Made by a program: the position numbers and the translations under genes
Assembly: GCF_002723955.1 (NCBI RefSeq)
Contig: NZ_BEWN01000004.1
Coordinates: forward strand, 124,001 to 188,000
Direction of reading: 5' to 3'
DNA length: 64,000 nucleotides
From: Gluconobacter frateurii
GTDB taxonomy: Bacteria; Pseudomonadota; Alphaproteobacteria; Acetobacterales; Acetobacteraceae
The notes under the pieces: model-generated
What the model saw: only the letters and a program-made list of their open reading frames with translations
Told to the model about the DNA's origin: nothing
The model's database searches: none
In this document: piece by piece, positions 46,724-55,963 of the stretch
Numbering within the stretch: the first letter of the stretch is position 1
Layout: each line of letters opens with the position of its first letter

Positions 46724-48136
46724 ATGAGCCACTGGACTGTTCTGGATTTCATTCTGATATGCCTGCGATGGGCACTTCCCATCATGGTTACGCTTCATGC
46801 CCTCCGCCATAAACGCAATACATCCGCCTGTGCGGCATGGATTGGTGTCTGTTGGATCGGGCCCTTTCTGGGTACCGCCCTGTATCTGATGTTTGGCATC
46901 AATCGCGTTCATCGCCGGGCTCGCAAAATGATTGACCATCATTCCTGGGAAGGGCGGGAGCTTCTCGCCAAATACCGGCAGGTCATGGAAGGAGATCTGG
47001 CACCACTCGCAAAAATGCTGGGCCGCCTCACAGAACGACCGTTGATGCGCGGGAACTCCGTAAAGGTTCTTCATGATGGAGATAATGCCTATCCTATTAT
47101 GATTGAGGCCATCCGGCATGCAAAAACGTCGGTTATTCTCTGCTCCTATATTTTCCGCGCAGACCGGATTGGCGAGCAGTTCGCTGAAGTCCTTGTCGAC
47201 GCCCACAAACGTGGCGTGGAAGTTCGTGTTCTGGTGGACGGTATCGGGAGTGGGTATTTCCGGTGTGCGATAGAGCGTCGGCTTCGGCGGGATGGCGTCA
47301 AATGCTCCCGGTTCATGCACTCCGTCTGGCCGTGGCGCATGCCGTTCATCAACCTGCGAAACCATCGCAAAATTCTGGTTGTAGATGGCCAGGTCGGTTT
47401 CATGGGCGGATTGAATATTGGCGAAGAAAACATGCTTCGCCTTCGGACAAAGCTCCCTGTCGCGGACACACATTTCGAGCTGCGTGGCCCGGTCGTGCAC
47501 CAGTTGTCCGTCGCTTTTGCATGGGACTGGTCATTTACGACTGGGGAAGAGCTCAAGGGCGAGCCTTATTTGCCTGAGCCGCTTCCGGTTGGCGATATTC
47601 CGATGCGGATCGTGACGTCGGGGCCAGATGCTGATCTTGAGAAGATTGAATACGGCATGTTGCAGGCCATTACCCTGGCCAAGAAACATGTGCGCCTCAT
47701 GACGCCCTATTTTTTGCCGGATGACCGGTTTTCGTCGGCGCTCAATTTGGCGGCTCTACGAGGCGTTGTGATTGACATTGTCGTGCCCAAAAGCAGCAAT
47801 CACGCGATCATTGATTTTGCGCGTGATGCCAATCTGCGACCATTTCTTGATGCAGGTTGCCGGGTCTGGATGGCTGATCCGCCGTTTAATCACTCGAAGC
47901 TGATGGTCGTGGATGATGAGTGGAGTTTTGTTGGCAGCACCAATCTGGATGTTCGATCCCTCCGCCTGAATTTCGAGATCAATCTTGAGGTTTATGATCG
48001 CGATGTGGCCCGGGACCTGTCAGCTTTCATGGATACACACAGAAAGAACCGACTGACCCATCATGATATTGATCGGACGCCCTATGTGATCCAGATCCGG
48101 AACGCGGCGCTCAGGCTTTTCCTGCCTTATCTGTGA
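46724..48136 (+). CDS. cls: Cardiolipin synthase
   Basis: This 470-residue phospholipase D-type enzyme makes cardiolipin from two phosphatidylglycerols at the inner membrane. It has two N-terminal helices (about 5-60) and two HKD motifs: NHRKILVVDGQVGFMGGLNIG and NHSKLMVVDDEWSFVGSTNLD. The C-terminus ends ALRLFLPYL, typical of the family. It is convergent with the next gene with a gap of only three bases. Confidence 0.94.
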   Translation: MSHWTVLDFILICLRWALPIMVTLHALRHKRNTSACAAWIGVCWIGPFLGTALYLMFGINRVHRRARKMIDHHSWEGRELLAKYRQVMEGDLAPLAKMLGRLTERPLMRGNSVKVLHDGDNAYPIMIEAIRHAKTSVILCSYIFRADRIGEQFAEVLVDAHKRGVEVRVLVDGIGSGYFRCAIERRLRRDGVKCSRFMHSVWPWRMPFINLRNHRKILVVDGQVGFMGGLNIGEENMLRLRTKLPVADTHFELRGPVVHQLSVAFAWDWSFTTGEELKGEPYLPEPLPVGDIPMRIVTSGPDADLEKIEYGMLQAITLAKKHVRLMTPYFLPDDRFSSALNLAALRGVVIDIVVPKSSNHAIIDFARDANLRPFLDAGCRVWMADPPFNHSKLMVVDDEWSFVGSTNLDVRSLRLNFEINLEVYDRDVARDLSAFMDTHRKNRLTHHDIDRTPYVIQIRNAALRLFLPYL

Positions 48137-48139
48137 GGT

Positions 48140-48766
48140 TTAGGGGCTGAGCCGCAGCGTGACGGAAATCGGACGATGATCCGAGCCGAAACGTGGGAGC
48201 GCGCGGGCCTCAAGACGGTTCACACCGCGTACAAGGCAGCGGTCCAGCCGCAAGGGAAGACGATCCAGCATCCGATGGGTTTTTTCCTTGGGGCCGACAT
48301 CGTGAAATCCGGGCAACATGACCGGCCCGACCAGATTGAAATCCCCCATGATGACGGCACGCCGATGCATGCTCGTCGTCAGGCTGCGAAGCTGCCGACG
48401 GTTAAGGATCTGTCCGTGCGACAGATGCACATTGGCCAGCGAGAAACTTCCGAAATCGATGATCTGCGCTGTGCGCTTCACAACCAGCCCCCGTGGCAGA
48501 TGGCAGAAAGAAGGCGGTCGCGTGAACGGCAGACGGCTCCAGCATGCTGTGCCATGTGGGCGGCCAGGAAGCGGAATGCGGTCGTAATAGCCGCCCAGAA
48601 TTTCAGGCAGGACGTCGACAGGTTCCTGTGCTTCCTGCATCAGCACAACATCCGGATCTTCCGAACGGATAACGGTCAGAACATCTTCCAGTGATGCGCC
48701 ATCCCAGCGAAGGAGATTCCAGCTCAGGATGCGAAAGGGTGAACCGGACAGAAGGGATGCCGTCAC
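48140..48766 (-). CDS. Endonuclease/exonuclease/phosphatase family protein
   Basis: This 208-residue single-domain protein shows the EEP fold: RILSWNLLRWD (Asn), DVVLMQEAQE (metal Glu), LANVHLSHG, VIMGDFNLVGP and the C-terminal FGSDHRPISV (catalytic Asp-His). EEP enzymes cleave phosphodiester bonds in nucleic acids, phospholipids or phosphoinositides. There is no signal peptide, so a cytosolic role is likely. The stop of the AI-2E permease gene overlaps its start by four bases; next to cls, a link to phospholipids is possible but unproven. Confidence 0.82.
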   Translation of the reverse strand: MTASLLSGSPFRILSWNLLRWDGASLEDVLTVIRSEDPDVVLMQEAQEPVDVLPEILGGYYDRIPLPGRPHGTACWSRLPFTRPPSFCHLPRGLVVKRTAQIIDFGSFSLANVHLSHGQILNRRQLRSLTTSMHRRAVIMGDFNLVGPVMLPGFHDVGPKEKTHRMLDRLPLRLDRCLVRGVNRLEARALPRFGSDHRPISVTLRLSP

Positions 48767-49839
48767 TTGGGAGACTCCGAAATATAAAGATGTCGCGGTT
48801 CAGGTCGATGCGGACCAGCAGCAAACTCACTGGTGAGCGTATAGCCGACAGCAAGTAGGACCGGCCCAAGAAAGATGCCGAGCCCACCAAAAGCCACAAC
48901 GCCACCCAGGACGCCCAGCACAGTCAGCAGATAGGGCAACTGAGCACCCCGTGAAATGAAAATGGGCCGGATCAGATGGTCTGCCCCGGAAATGACGATG
49001 ATGCCGTAAGCGGCAAGGAAAAGGCCGTGCCCAACGTGATGGTTCATGCCGAGCCAGAGAGCCGCCGGGATCCAGATCAGGGGGGCGCCAATTGGGAAGA
49101 CTGCGACGAAAGCGGCAATCCCCGCGAGAAGAACCGGTGAGGGAACGCCTGCAATCATGAGGCCGATGCCCGTCAGGACGCCCTGAATGATTGCTGTGCC
49201 CAGAACGCCATAAACCGTACCCCTGATTGTCCGTCCGATGACGTTGATCAGGCGTGGTGTGGCCCGGGGACCGGCGATCCGGGCAATCAGCGCCGTGATG
49301 GTAAGACCGAGTGAATCGCCATTCAGCCAGAGAAAGAATGCCACGAACAAAGCCATGACAAGCTCCACCAGACCACTGGCAAGCTTCATCAGAATGGCGA
49401 GTGTGTAATGGGCGATCTGGCCAAAATAGGGACGCAACATTTCTGTAGCCGCACCGACATCATGAGTCAGATGGTGCCACCATTCGACCAGATGAGGTCC
49501 TGCCAGCGGAATATGAGCCATCCATGCCGGAGGCGGTCCGGCCGAGCCCGCTTTAAGAAGCAGACTATCCAGCGTGCCAATGGTTTCCGGGATGTCACTG
49601 ATGCCAGCAGACGTCAGAACCGACAGTGGGACGATGATGGTCACCGCACTGAGGACCATCATGGCCAGTGCGGCGAGGGAGGGACGAATGTGACGTCTCA
49701 GCCACCGGTAGATCGGCCAGCTGGAGAAGGTCAGGATAGCCGCCCAGAGGATGGCCGAAAGAAACGGCCAGAGGATGACGCCGCATCCATAGGCAATTCC
49801 GACAAGGACGAAGCCCAGAATGATCCGCTCGGTTGTCAT
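48763..49839 (-). CDS. AI-2E family transporter (PerM-like permease)
   Basis: The product has 358 residues from ATG 49839, which follows GGAAG; the frame extends upstream to 49929 without family similarity. About eight predicted helices and the family stretches ILWPFLSAILWAAILTFSSWPIYRWL, GVPSPVLLAGIAAFVAVFPIGAPLIWIPAALWL and LGVLGGVVAFGGLGIFLGPVLLAV place it in the AI-2E/UPF0118 group. Despite the name, substrates vary (autoinducer export, Na+/H+ antiport, unknown). It is cotranscribed with the EEP gene and divergent from sseA. Confidence 0.85.
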   Translation of the reverse strand: MTTERIILGFVLVGIAYGCGVILWPFLSAILWAAILTFSSWPIYRWLRRHIRPSLAALAMMVLSAVTIIVPLSVLTSAGISDIPETIGTLDSLLLKAGSAGPPPAWMAHIPLAGPHLVEWWHHLTHDVGAATEMLRPYFGQIAHYTLAILMKLASGLVELVMALFVAFFLWLNGDSLGLTITALIARIAGPRATPRLINVIGRTIRGTVYGVLGTAIIQGVLTGIGLMIAGVPSPVLLAGIAAFVAVFPIGAPLIWIPAALWLGMNHHVGHGLFLAAYGIIVISGADHLIRPIFISRGAQLPYLLTVLGVLGGVVAFGGLGIFLGPVLLAVGYTLTSEFAAGPHRPEPRHLYISESPK

Positions 49840-49950
49840 GGGGCGGACTTCCAGCGGATCAGTGGCTTCAAGGCAGGGACCTGCATGTTCATGGCTGAAC
49901 AGTCTGCCACGCTCTGGCGTCCTGCGCATCCCTCGACCTATGGTAGTAGA

Positions 49951-50787
49951 ATGATGAATTCACCGCTTCTTGCCGCACAGGACCTCCTTGCAGGGACTAC
50001 GGCGTATGTTCCGCTGGATGCCAGCGTTCTCCTGCCCGGTCAGAACGGAAATCCGGACGCTGCGTTCCGTGAGGCCCGTATTCCGGGTGCACGCCGATTC
50101 GACATTGATGTCTTTGCCGATCCGGAAAGCAGCTTGCCCCATACCGTGCCGGGTGCAGCCCGGTTCGCGCGTCTGATGGGCGAACTTGGCCTGACCGAAG
50201 ACACGCCGATCGTCTTTTATGATGGAAAAGGAAGTGTCGGAGCCTGTCGGGGATGGTGGCTGGCATGCCTGTTCGGGCACCGGACTGTTCGAATTCTTGA
50301 TGGCGGACTGAAGGCTTGGCAGGAAGCCGGTGGCACTATCGAGCATGGTGAACCCGCTCTGGTATCGCCCGCCCGATACAGAACGCGCCCACGATATGGC
50401 CTGCTGGCGGGAAGCGGAGACATTCTGGAAGCTCCCTCCCAGACAGTCGTACTGGACGCCCGCAGTCATGGGCGCTTTACGGCGTCTGTACCTGAACCGA
50501 GACCGGGGGTGCGTGGCGGTCATATGGCCGGTGCCCTTAGTATGGACTGGACACGGCTTGTCGATGAGCATGGTCATTTCCTGCCTGCGGAAACGCTTCG
50601 CTCCTTGTTTGCGCCAGTCGCCGGGCGTCGCGTCATTACAAGCTGCGGGTCGGGACTGACAGCTGCCACGCTTCTGGCTGGACTGGCCATCGCCGGGCTT
50701 CCGGATGGAGCACTGTATGATGGATCATGGGCAGAATGGGGAAGCGATCCGGACGCGCCAATTGTAACGGGAGAAGATCAGGTATGA
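49951..50787 (+). CDS. sseA: 3-mercaptopyruvate sulfurtransferase
   Basis: This 278-residue two-rhodanese-domain protein transfers sulfur from 3-mercaptopyruvate. The N-terminal domain has GRNGNPD-like and ARIPGARRFDID stretches; the C-terminal domain has the active-site loop TSCGSGLTAAT, the CG(S/T)G(V/T)T form of mercaptopyruvate rather than thiosulfate sulfurtransferases. The frame is open far upstream (to 49408), antisense to the permease gene, but the family begins near ATG 49951 or 49954. The stop overlaps metC in an ATGA, linking it to sulfur amino acid metabolism. Confidence 0.92.
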   Translation: MMNSPLLAAQDLLAGTTAYVPLDASVLLPGQNGNPDAAFREARIPGARRFDIDVFADPESSLPHTVPGAARFARLMGELGLTEDTPIVFYDGKGSVGACRGWWLACLFGHRTVRILDGGLKAWQEAGGTIEHGEPALVSPARYRTRPRYGLLAGSGDILEAPSQTVVLDARSHGRFTASVPEPRPGVRGGHMAGALSMDWTRLVDEHGHFLPAETLRSLFAPVAGRRVITSCGSGLTAATLLAGLAIAGLPDGALYDGSWAEWGSDPDAPIVTGEDQV

Positions 50788-52001
50788 GCGATATTGAAAC
50801 ACGTGTGAGCACCGGTTGGAAACGCCTGGCTTCAACCTTGGTACAGGGGGCAAGAGAAGACGCCAGTGACGGTGGAACCCTGGTAAATATTCCTCCTACG
50901 CGAGGCTCCACTGTTCTGTTTCCCACGCTGGAAGCCATGAATCGCATGGATGGTCGGAGCCATGCTCATAAAGCGGTGTATGGTGCCATGGGCACCCCTA
51001 TTCAACATGAGCTTGAAAAGCTGCTGGCATCCATTGAAGGGGGAACACATACACAGGTCGTAAATTCTGGCCTGAGTGCATGCACAACGGCACTTTTGGC
51101 GTTTTTAGGACAAGGGGACCATCTGCTTCTACCTGACTCAGTTTATGGGCCAACCCGTCGTTTTGCTGACACCATGCTCAAGCGTATGGGAATAAACACC
51201 ACGTATTATGCCCCGCTGGCGACGCGTGAAGAGGTAGAGGCGTTGATCAAGCCGGAAACACGCATCGTTCTAGCGGAAAGTCCAGGTAGCCACACGTTTG
51301 AAGTGCAAGACGTCCCTATGCTCGCAGACGTTGCTCATCAGGCAGGGGCGTTGCTGTTCCTCGATAACACTTGGGGAATCGGTGTTTTTCAGCCGTTCGA
51401 GCATGGTGTGGATTTGTCCATTCAGGCTCTCTCAAAATATCCCGGCGGCCACTCGGATGTCATTATCGGGTCTATAACCGTTAACGATGAGGGACATTGG
51501 AAGACCTTGCGTGACGCCTCCATCCAACTTGGGCAATGTTCCAGCCCGGACGATTGCTGGCTTACTCTACGCGGTCTCAGGACAATCGGCGTGCGACTGG
51601 CGCACCAGGCCCGTTCGGCACTTGAAATTGCCCAGTGGTTGAAGACACGTCCGGAAGTGGCGCGTGTGCTGCACCCGGCTCTGGAAGACTGTCCGGGGCA
51701 CGAAATCTGGAAGCGTGATTTTACAGGCGCATGCGGCCTGTTTGGTGTCGAGCTTAAGCCGGACATCAGTGTCGCGGCTGCGGAGCGGATGATCGACGGT
51801 CTGAGCATGTTCGGGATTGGAGCCTCCTGGGGAGGTTATGAAAGCCTTGTGCTTCCCACGACGGGGCATGTTCGCCGCGTGACGGGAGAAGGTGGCCCGA
51901 AGGCGGCAACCTTCCGCCTGCATATCGGTCTGGAAAGCGTGGATGATCTCAAGGCTGATCTGGCGCGAGGGCTGGATGGTCTTGCCGGGGTGGATCAGTA
52001 A
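50784..52001 (+). CDS. metC: Cystathionine beta-lyase
   Basis: This 405-residue PLP enzyme of the Cys/Met metabolism family cleaves cystathionine to homocysteine, pyruvate and ammonia. The PLP lysine is in SIQALSKYPGGHSDVIIGS, with the FLDNTWGIGVFQPFEHGVD (PLP Asp) strand and the N-terminal GSTVLFPTLEAM. The Tyr/Arg/Gly pattern of the family in AVYGAMGTPIQHELE is present. ATG 50784 is coupled to sseA. The first 700 bases use more rare codons (AGA, CTA, TTA, ATA) than the second half, which hints at a mosaic. Confidence 0.9.
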   Translation: MSDIETRVSTGWKRLASTLVQGAREDASDGGTLVNIPPTRGSTVLFPTLEAMNRMDGRSHAHKAVYGAMGTPIQHELEKLLASIEGGTHTQVVNSGLSACTTALLAFLGQGDHLLLPDSVYGPTRRFADTMLKRMGINTTYYAPLATREEVEALIKPETRIVLAESPGSHTFEVQDVPMLADVAHQAGALLFLDNTWGIGVFQPFEHGVDLSIQALSKYPGGHSDVIIGSITVNDEGHWKTLRDASIQLGQCSSPDDCWLTLRGLRTIGVRLAHQARSALEIAQWLKTRPEVARVLHPALEDCPGHEIWKRDFTGACGLFGVELKPDISVAAAERMIDGLSMFGIGASWGGYESLVLPTTGHVRRVTGEGGPKAATFRLHIGLESVDDLKADLARGLDGLAGVDQ

Positions 52002-52210
52002 TGCCAAGCAAGGAATGGATTATCTGGTGGGTCATGGTGGTCGGTTATGCCGTCATGACCGCGACCCTGCTTTATGGGGTGTGGCTGTACGGCACGGCTT
52101 TGTTCCATCAGATCAATTTCTGGATCACGCTGTTTATCATGGTGGCTATGATCCCGTCCTTCCGGGATCTGGGTCGTCGCAAGAACGGATTACCTCCGCC
52201 GAAAGCCTAA
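52001..52210 (+). CDS. Small two-helix membrane protein, unknown function
   Basis: This 69-residue protein has two predicted membrane helices (about 9-30 and 37-52) and a basic tail FRDLGRRKNGLPPPKA. It starts at the last base of the metC stop (TAATG), so it is translationally coupled to metC, and its 3' end overlaps the convergent comM gene by 21 bases. I recognise no family. Confidence 0.6.
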   Translation: MPSKEWIIWWVMVVGYAVMTATLLYGVWLYGTALFHQINFWITLFIMVAMIPSFRDLGRRKNGLPPPKA

Positions 52211-53731
52211 GGCCTCGGCAACATGATGGCGCTGGATCTGCTGCGTGCCTTCCAGATCAGCAATGGTTCGGGAAACACGCATCAGGCGTGTCAGCCCGCG
52301 GTTGGAAAGGCGCATTTTCTCGGCGGCCTGTTCAGCCATGGAACGAGCATCATCATCCATGACGAACAGGTCTGGTGAGACCTGAGCATTACAAGCACCC
52401 TGCCGTTCGATCTGCCGTGCCCGCGTCTTTTCAACACGGGCGCGGACCGTCGCGCTGTCCTCACCTCGTGGTGCCCGGCTGATTTCGACGGGCGAAAGTG
52501 GGTCAATCTGCACGCAGATATCCATGCGATCGAGCATGGGGCCTGAGATTTTTGCACTGTAATCTTCCCCGCAACGAGGAGCCTTGCGGCAACTCCGTTC
52601 CGGGTCTCCCAGATAGCCGCAACGGCAGGGGTTCATCGCGGCAATAAACTGGAAACGGGCCGGATAAGTCGTGTGCTGGGCCGCACGCGCAATGCAGATG
52701 GACCCCGTCTCAATAGGCTGACGCAGCGATTCCAGACAGGACCGGGAGAATTCGGGCAGTTCATCCAGGAACAGCACCCCGTTATGCGCCAGACTGACTT
52801 CGCCGGGCCTCGCTTTCGCTCCTCCGCCGACCATGGCGGGAAGGCTCGCACTGTGATGTGGGGCGCGATAAGGCGGCCGAACCGTCAGGCGTCCCTCTTT
52901 CAGAAGACCGGAGACGCTGTGAATCCGGCTTGTCTCCAACATTTCTTCCGTTGTGAGATCCGGCAGGATACTCGGCAGACGACATGCCAGCATGGATTTG
53001 CCAGCGCCGGGCGGTCCGCTCATGAGAACGGAATGTCCACCGGCTGCTGCGATCTCCAGTGCGCGCCGACCCAGCGCCATACCTTTGACGTCTGCGAGGT
53101 CCGGCCCGTAATCAGGCGTGTAGCCCTGCGCAGGCGGAACGGGCGTCAGAACCTGTTCGCCCCGGAAATGAGACACAAGCGATAGGAGTGTTTCTGGTGC
53201 CAGAATGTCATGACCGGGATTACCCCATCGTGCTTCCGTGCCCTGAAGCGAAGGACAGATCAGGCCTAAGCCCTCTGTTGCGGCACCCAGAGCTGCGGAC
53301 AGAACACCGTTGATTGGATTAACGCGCCCATCCAGAGAAAGCTCGCCAACGGCGGCATAAGCGGACACGGCCTCGAAGGGGAGAAGTCCCATCGCCACAA
53401 GCAGTCCAAGGGCAATGGGAAGGTCAAAATGCGCGCCTTCCTTGATGAGGTCGGCCGGGACCAGATTGACCAGAATTCGTTTGGGCGGAAGCGCCAGACC
53501 CATTGCCGTCAGGGCGGCACGGACGCGTTCGCGGGCTTCCCCGACAGATTTGTCCGCCATACCCACGACCAGAAACGCGGGTAATCCGGTCGAAACCTGA
53601 ACTTCGACCGTCACCGGAACAGCTTCAATTCCTGAAAAGGCAAAGCTCTGGATACGGGCGAGAGCAGGTGTGGTCTTGGGAGGTGTGTTCTGGCCGGATG
53701 TCGTCATAGGGCGAGATCGTAGCCAGAACAT
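52190..53731 (-). CDS. comM: YifB/ComM family magnesium-chelatase-like AAA+ ATPase
   Basis: The 513-residue protein has an N-terminal Lon-protease-like fold domain (QSFAFSGIEAVPVTVEVQVSTGLPAFLVVGMADKSVGEARERVRAAL) and a Mg-chelatase-like AAA+ domain (SGPPGAGKSMLACRLPSILP, GVLFLDELPEF, RYPARFQFIAAMNPCRCGYLGD, with four Cys). The C-terminal helical domain includes RAPRGEDSATV and LSNRGLTRLMRVSRTIADLE. ComM is a hexameric helicase that promotes branch migration during natural transformation. ATG 53707 is an alternative start. Confidence 0.9.
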   Translation of the reverse strand: MFWLRSRPMTTSGQNTPPKTTPALARIQSFAFSGIEAVPVTVEVQVSTGLPAFLVVGMADKSVGEARERVRAALTAMGLALPPKRILVNLVPADLIKEGAHFDLPIALGLLVAMGLLPFEAVSAYAAVGELSLDGRVNPINGVLSAALGAATEGLGLICPSLQGTEARWGNPGHDILAPETLLSLVSHFRGEQVLTPVPPAQGYTPDYGPDLADVKGMALGRRALEIAAAGGHSVLMSGPPGAGKSMLACRLPSILPDLTTEEMLETSRIHSVSGLLKEGRLTVRPPYRAPHHSASLPAMVGGGAKARPGEVSLAHNGVLFLDELPEFSRSCLESLRQPIETGSICIARAAQHTTYPARFQFIAAMNPCRCGYLGDPERSCRKAPRCGEDYSAKISGPMLDRMDICVQIDPLSPVEISRAPRGEDSATVRARVEKTRARQIERQGACNAQVSPDLFVMDDDARSMAEQAAEKMRLSNRGLTRLMRVSRTIADLEGTQQIQRHHVAEALGFRRR

Positions 53732-53743
53732 GTTACCGGATGG

Positions 53744-54991
53744 TTAACGTTGGTAAATCAGGCGCGCACGAAGCGTGCCGTCCATGGCGCGCAGGCCGTC
53801 CAGCAGGTGCTGGTCCATGTCCGGACCCGTCGACTCGGCTTCGACGACAACGTAGCCGACTTCACCGTCTGTTTGCAGATACTGCGCCGTGACATTGCAG
53901 TTCTCGGCTGCGAACAGTTCGTTGATCTGTCGCATGATGCCTGGGCGGTTGGCGTGAACGTGCATGAAACGCGTGCCACGTGGCCGCTCCGGAAGCTGTA
54001 CGCTCGGAAAATTTACGGCACCGATGGTGGAGCCAACATCCGAATAGTCCACCAGTTTGCGCGCGACTTCAACGCCGATCCGCTCCTGTGCTTCCATCGT
54101 GGAACCGCCGATATGCGGGGTGAGAAGCACATTTTCCAGACCCTGAAGGGGGGAAACAAAACGCTCACCTGCAGCCTTCGGCTCGACCGGGAAGACGTCA
54201 ACACCGGCTCCCATCAGATGACCGTCCTTGAGAGCCGCAGCCAGAGCATCCAGGTCCACGACAGTGCCGCGGGCGTTGTTGAGCAGGATGGAGTTGGGCT
54301 TCATCGCCCGGATCTCGGCCTCACCGATGAGCAGGTTCGTATCCGGCGTCTGGGGAACATGCAGTGTGACGACGTCGGACTGGGCCAGCAGGTCCTTCAG
54401 CGTGGCAACGGCTACGGCGTTCCCGTGCGGAAGACGCGGCATGATATCGTAATACAGGACGCGCATGCCAAAGGCTTCGGCCAGAACGGAAAGCTGCGAG
54501 CCGATAGAGCCATAACCGACGATACCCAGCGTCTTACCGCGAACTTCCCATGCGTTGATGGCAGATTTGTCCCAGCCACCCTGATGGCACTGCTCGGAAC
54601 GGGACGGGATGCGGCGCATCAGCATGACGACTTCGCCCATCACCAGTTCGGCGACGGAACGGGTGTTGCTGTACGGGGCGTTGAAGACCGGAATGCCGGC
54701 CATGCGAGCGGCTTCCAGATCGACCTGATTCGTTCCGATGCAGAAGCAGCCGATAGCCATGAGGCGGTCAGCGGCTTCGATGACGTCCCGTGTCAGCTGG
54801 GTGCGGCTGCGGATGCCGACCATGTGTACGCCCTGAAGCGCTTCTTTGAGGGCATCGCCTTCAAGGGCGCCTTTCAGCCGTGTGACCTCTGCATAACCCT
54901 GCACATTGAAATGCTCGACAGCACTCTCATGGATGCCTTCAAGCAGGAGAATGCGGATCTTGTTCTTGGGGAGAGAGAATTGCGCGTCCAT
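53744..54991 (-). CDS. serA: D-3-phosphoglycerate dehydrogenase
   Basis: This 415-residue enzyme oxidises 3-phosphoglycerate, the first step of serine synthesis. The NAD-binding domain shows TLGIVGYGSIGSQLSVLAEAFGM, the catalytic region NNARGTVVDLDALAAAL, and LLTPHIGGSTMEAQERIG with the catalytic His. A C-terminal ACT domain (FMHVHANRPGIMRQINELFAAENCNV) resembles the serine-feedback domain of the E. coli-type 410-residue enzyme rather than the long alphaproteobacterial form. It is transcribed in the same direction as hisN. Confidence 0.95.
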   Translation of the reverse strand: MDAQFSLPKNKIRILLLEGIHESAVEHFNVQGYAEVTRLKGALEGDALKEALQGVHMVGIRSRTQLTRDVIEAADRLMAIGCFCIGTNQVDLEAARMAGIPVFNAPYSNTRSVAELVMGEVVMLMRRIPSRSEQCHQGGWDKSAINAWEVRGKTLGIVGYGSIGSQLSVLAEAFGMRVLYYDIMPRLPHGNAVAVATLKDLLAQSDVVTLHVPQTPDTNLLIGEAEIRAMKPNSILLNNARGTVVDLDALAAALKDGHLMGAGVDVFPVEPKAAGERFVSPLQGLENVLLTPHIGGSTMEAQERIGVEVARKLVDYSDVGSTIGAVNFPSVQLPERPRGTRFMHVHANRPGIMRQINELFAAENCNVTAQYLQTDGEVGYVVVEAESTGPDMDQHLLDGLRAMDGTLRARLIYQR

Positions 54992-55083
54992 ATTTCCATC
55001 CCGGTCCTGAACCGGAAGGCTCCGGCTCTCATTCCAACCTGTCCCGGCCCATGATCACCGGGGCGTCATGCCTAACGCATCGT

Positions 55084-55890
55084 TCACGGATGGGAAAGGT
55101 GGCTCACGATTTCTGTGAGCAGGGCAGGGTTGCCACAGGCCAGAACCGTTCCGTCGCTATCGAGGCTGAGAGGCTGACCCTGCCAGTCTGTGATGCTGCC
55201 TCCCGCGCCCTCGATAACGGGCACCAGTGCACCCCAGTCCCACGGGTTCATCGTGCATTCCGCAATGACGTCAATCTGGCCGAGCGCCAGCAGTCCATAG
55301 GCGTAGCAGTCGCCACCCCAGGATGTTCTCCGGACGCGCTTCTGAAGGTTCGCAAAGCGTGGGGTGTGGGACGGTGTCATAATCTCCGGGGACGTGCAGG
55401 ACAGCTCGGCTTCTTTCAATACCCGGCAGAGGCGTGTGCCAATCTGACCAGGAAGGCGATCTGAAACGAAGCGGGTTTTCTCTCCTGCCACACCAATCCA
55501 GCGCTCCCCGGTGAGAGGCTGGTCAATCAGACCGAGCACCGGACGGCCTTTATGAAAAAGCGAAATCAGGGTGCCGAAGGTGGGGCGCCCCGTGAGGAAA
55601 GCGCGTGTTCCGTCAATCGGGTCGAGAACCCACAGCCAGTCGCCTTCATGTCCGCTCATGCCGCTTTCTTCGCCAAGAATGGCGTGCTCGGGGAGGGCTT
55701 CTTCCAGAATGGACCGCATGACCTTTTCAGCCGCACGATCAGCCACGGTGACGGGGCTGTCATCGGATTTGGCATCGGCCTGTAAGGATGTCCGGAAATG
55801 GGGGATGACAGTCCTGCGGGCAGCATCGGCACAGGCTTCGGCGACGGCAAGCGCCTTGTTCAGAACTGTTTGAGTCATATTTTCCTTCAA
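55084..55890 (-). CDS. hisN: Histidinol-phosphatase, inositol monophosphatase fold
   Basis: This 268-residue metal-dependent phosphatase of the IMPase family shows the metal sites AILGEESG and WVLDPIDGTRAFLTGRPTFGTLIS and the C-terminal NPWDWGALVPVIEGAGG. It closely resembles HisN, which completes histidinol formation in alphaproteobacteria and actinobacteria. Inositol-phosphate activity cannot be excluded by sequence alone. ATG 55878 is an alternative start (MTQTVLNKALAVAEACADAARR). It is divergent from kdsB with about 70 bases between. Confidence 0.88.
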   Translation of the reverse strand: MKENMTQTVLNKALAVAEACADAARRTVIPHFRTSLQADAKSDDSPVTVADRAAEKVMRSILEEALPEHAILGEESGMSGHEGDWLWVLDPIDGTRAFLTGRPTFGTLISLFHKGRPVLGLIDQPLTGERWIGVAGEKTRFVSDRLPGQIGTRLCRVLKEAELSCTSPEIMTPSHTPRFANLQKRVRRTSWGGDCYAYGLLALGQIDVIAECTMNPWDWGALVPVIEGAGGSITDWQGQPLSLDSDGTVLACGNPALLTEIVSHLSHP

Positions 55891-55963
55891 TTTTCGTCAG
55901 AAAGCCCACAGAAAACCCAGAGTCAGATTGACGCCCGATCAGGTGGGCGGCATCAGAAGGGCC

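Noticed and set aside
49408-49950. 181-residue N-terminal extension of the sulfurtransferase
   Set aside because: It is antisense to the AI-2E permease gene, has biased polar composition, and the family begins near ATG 49951.
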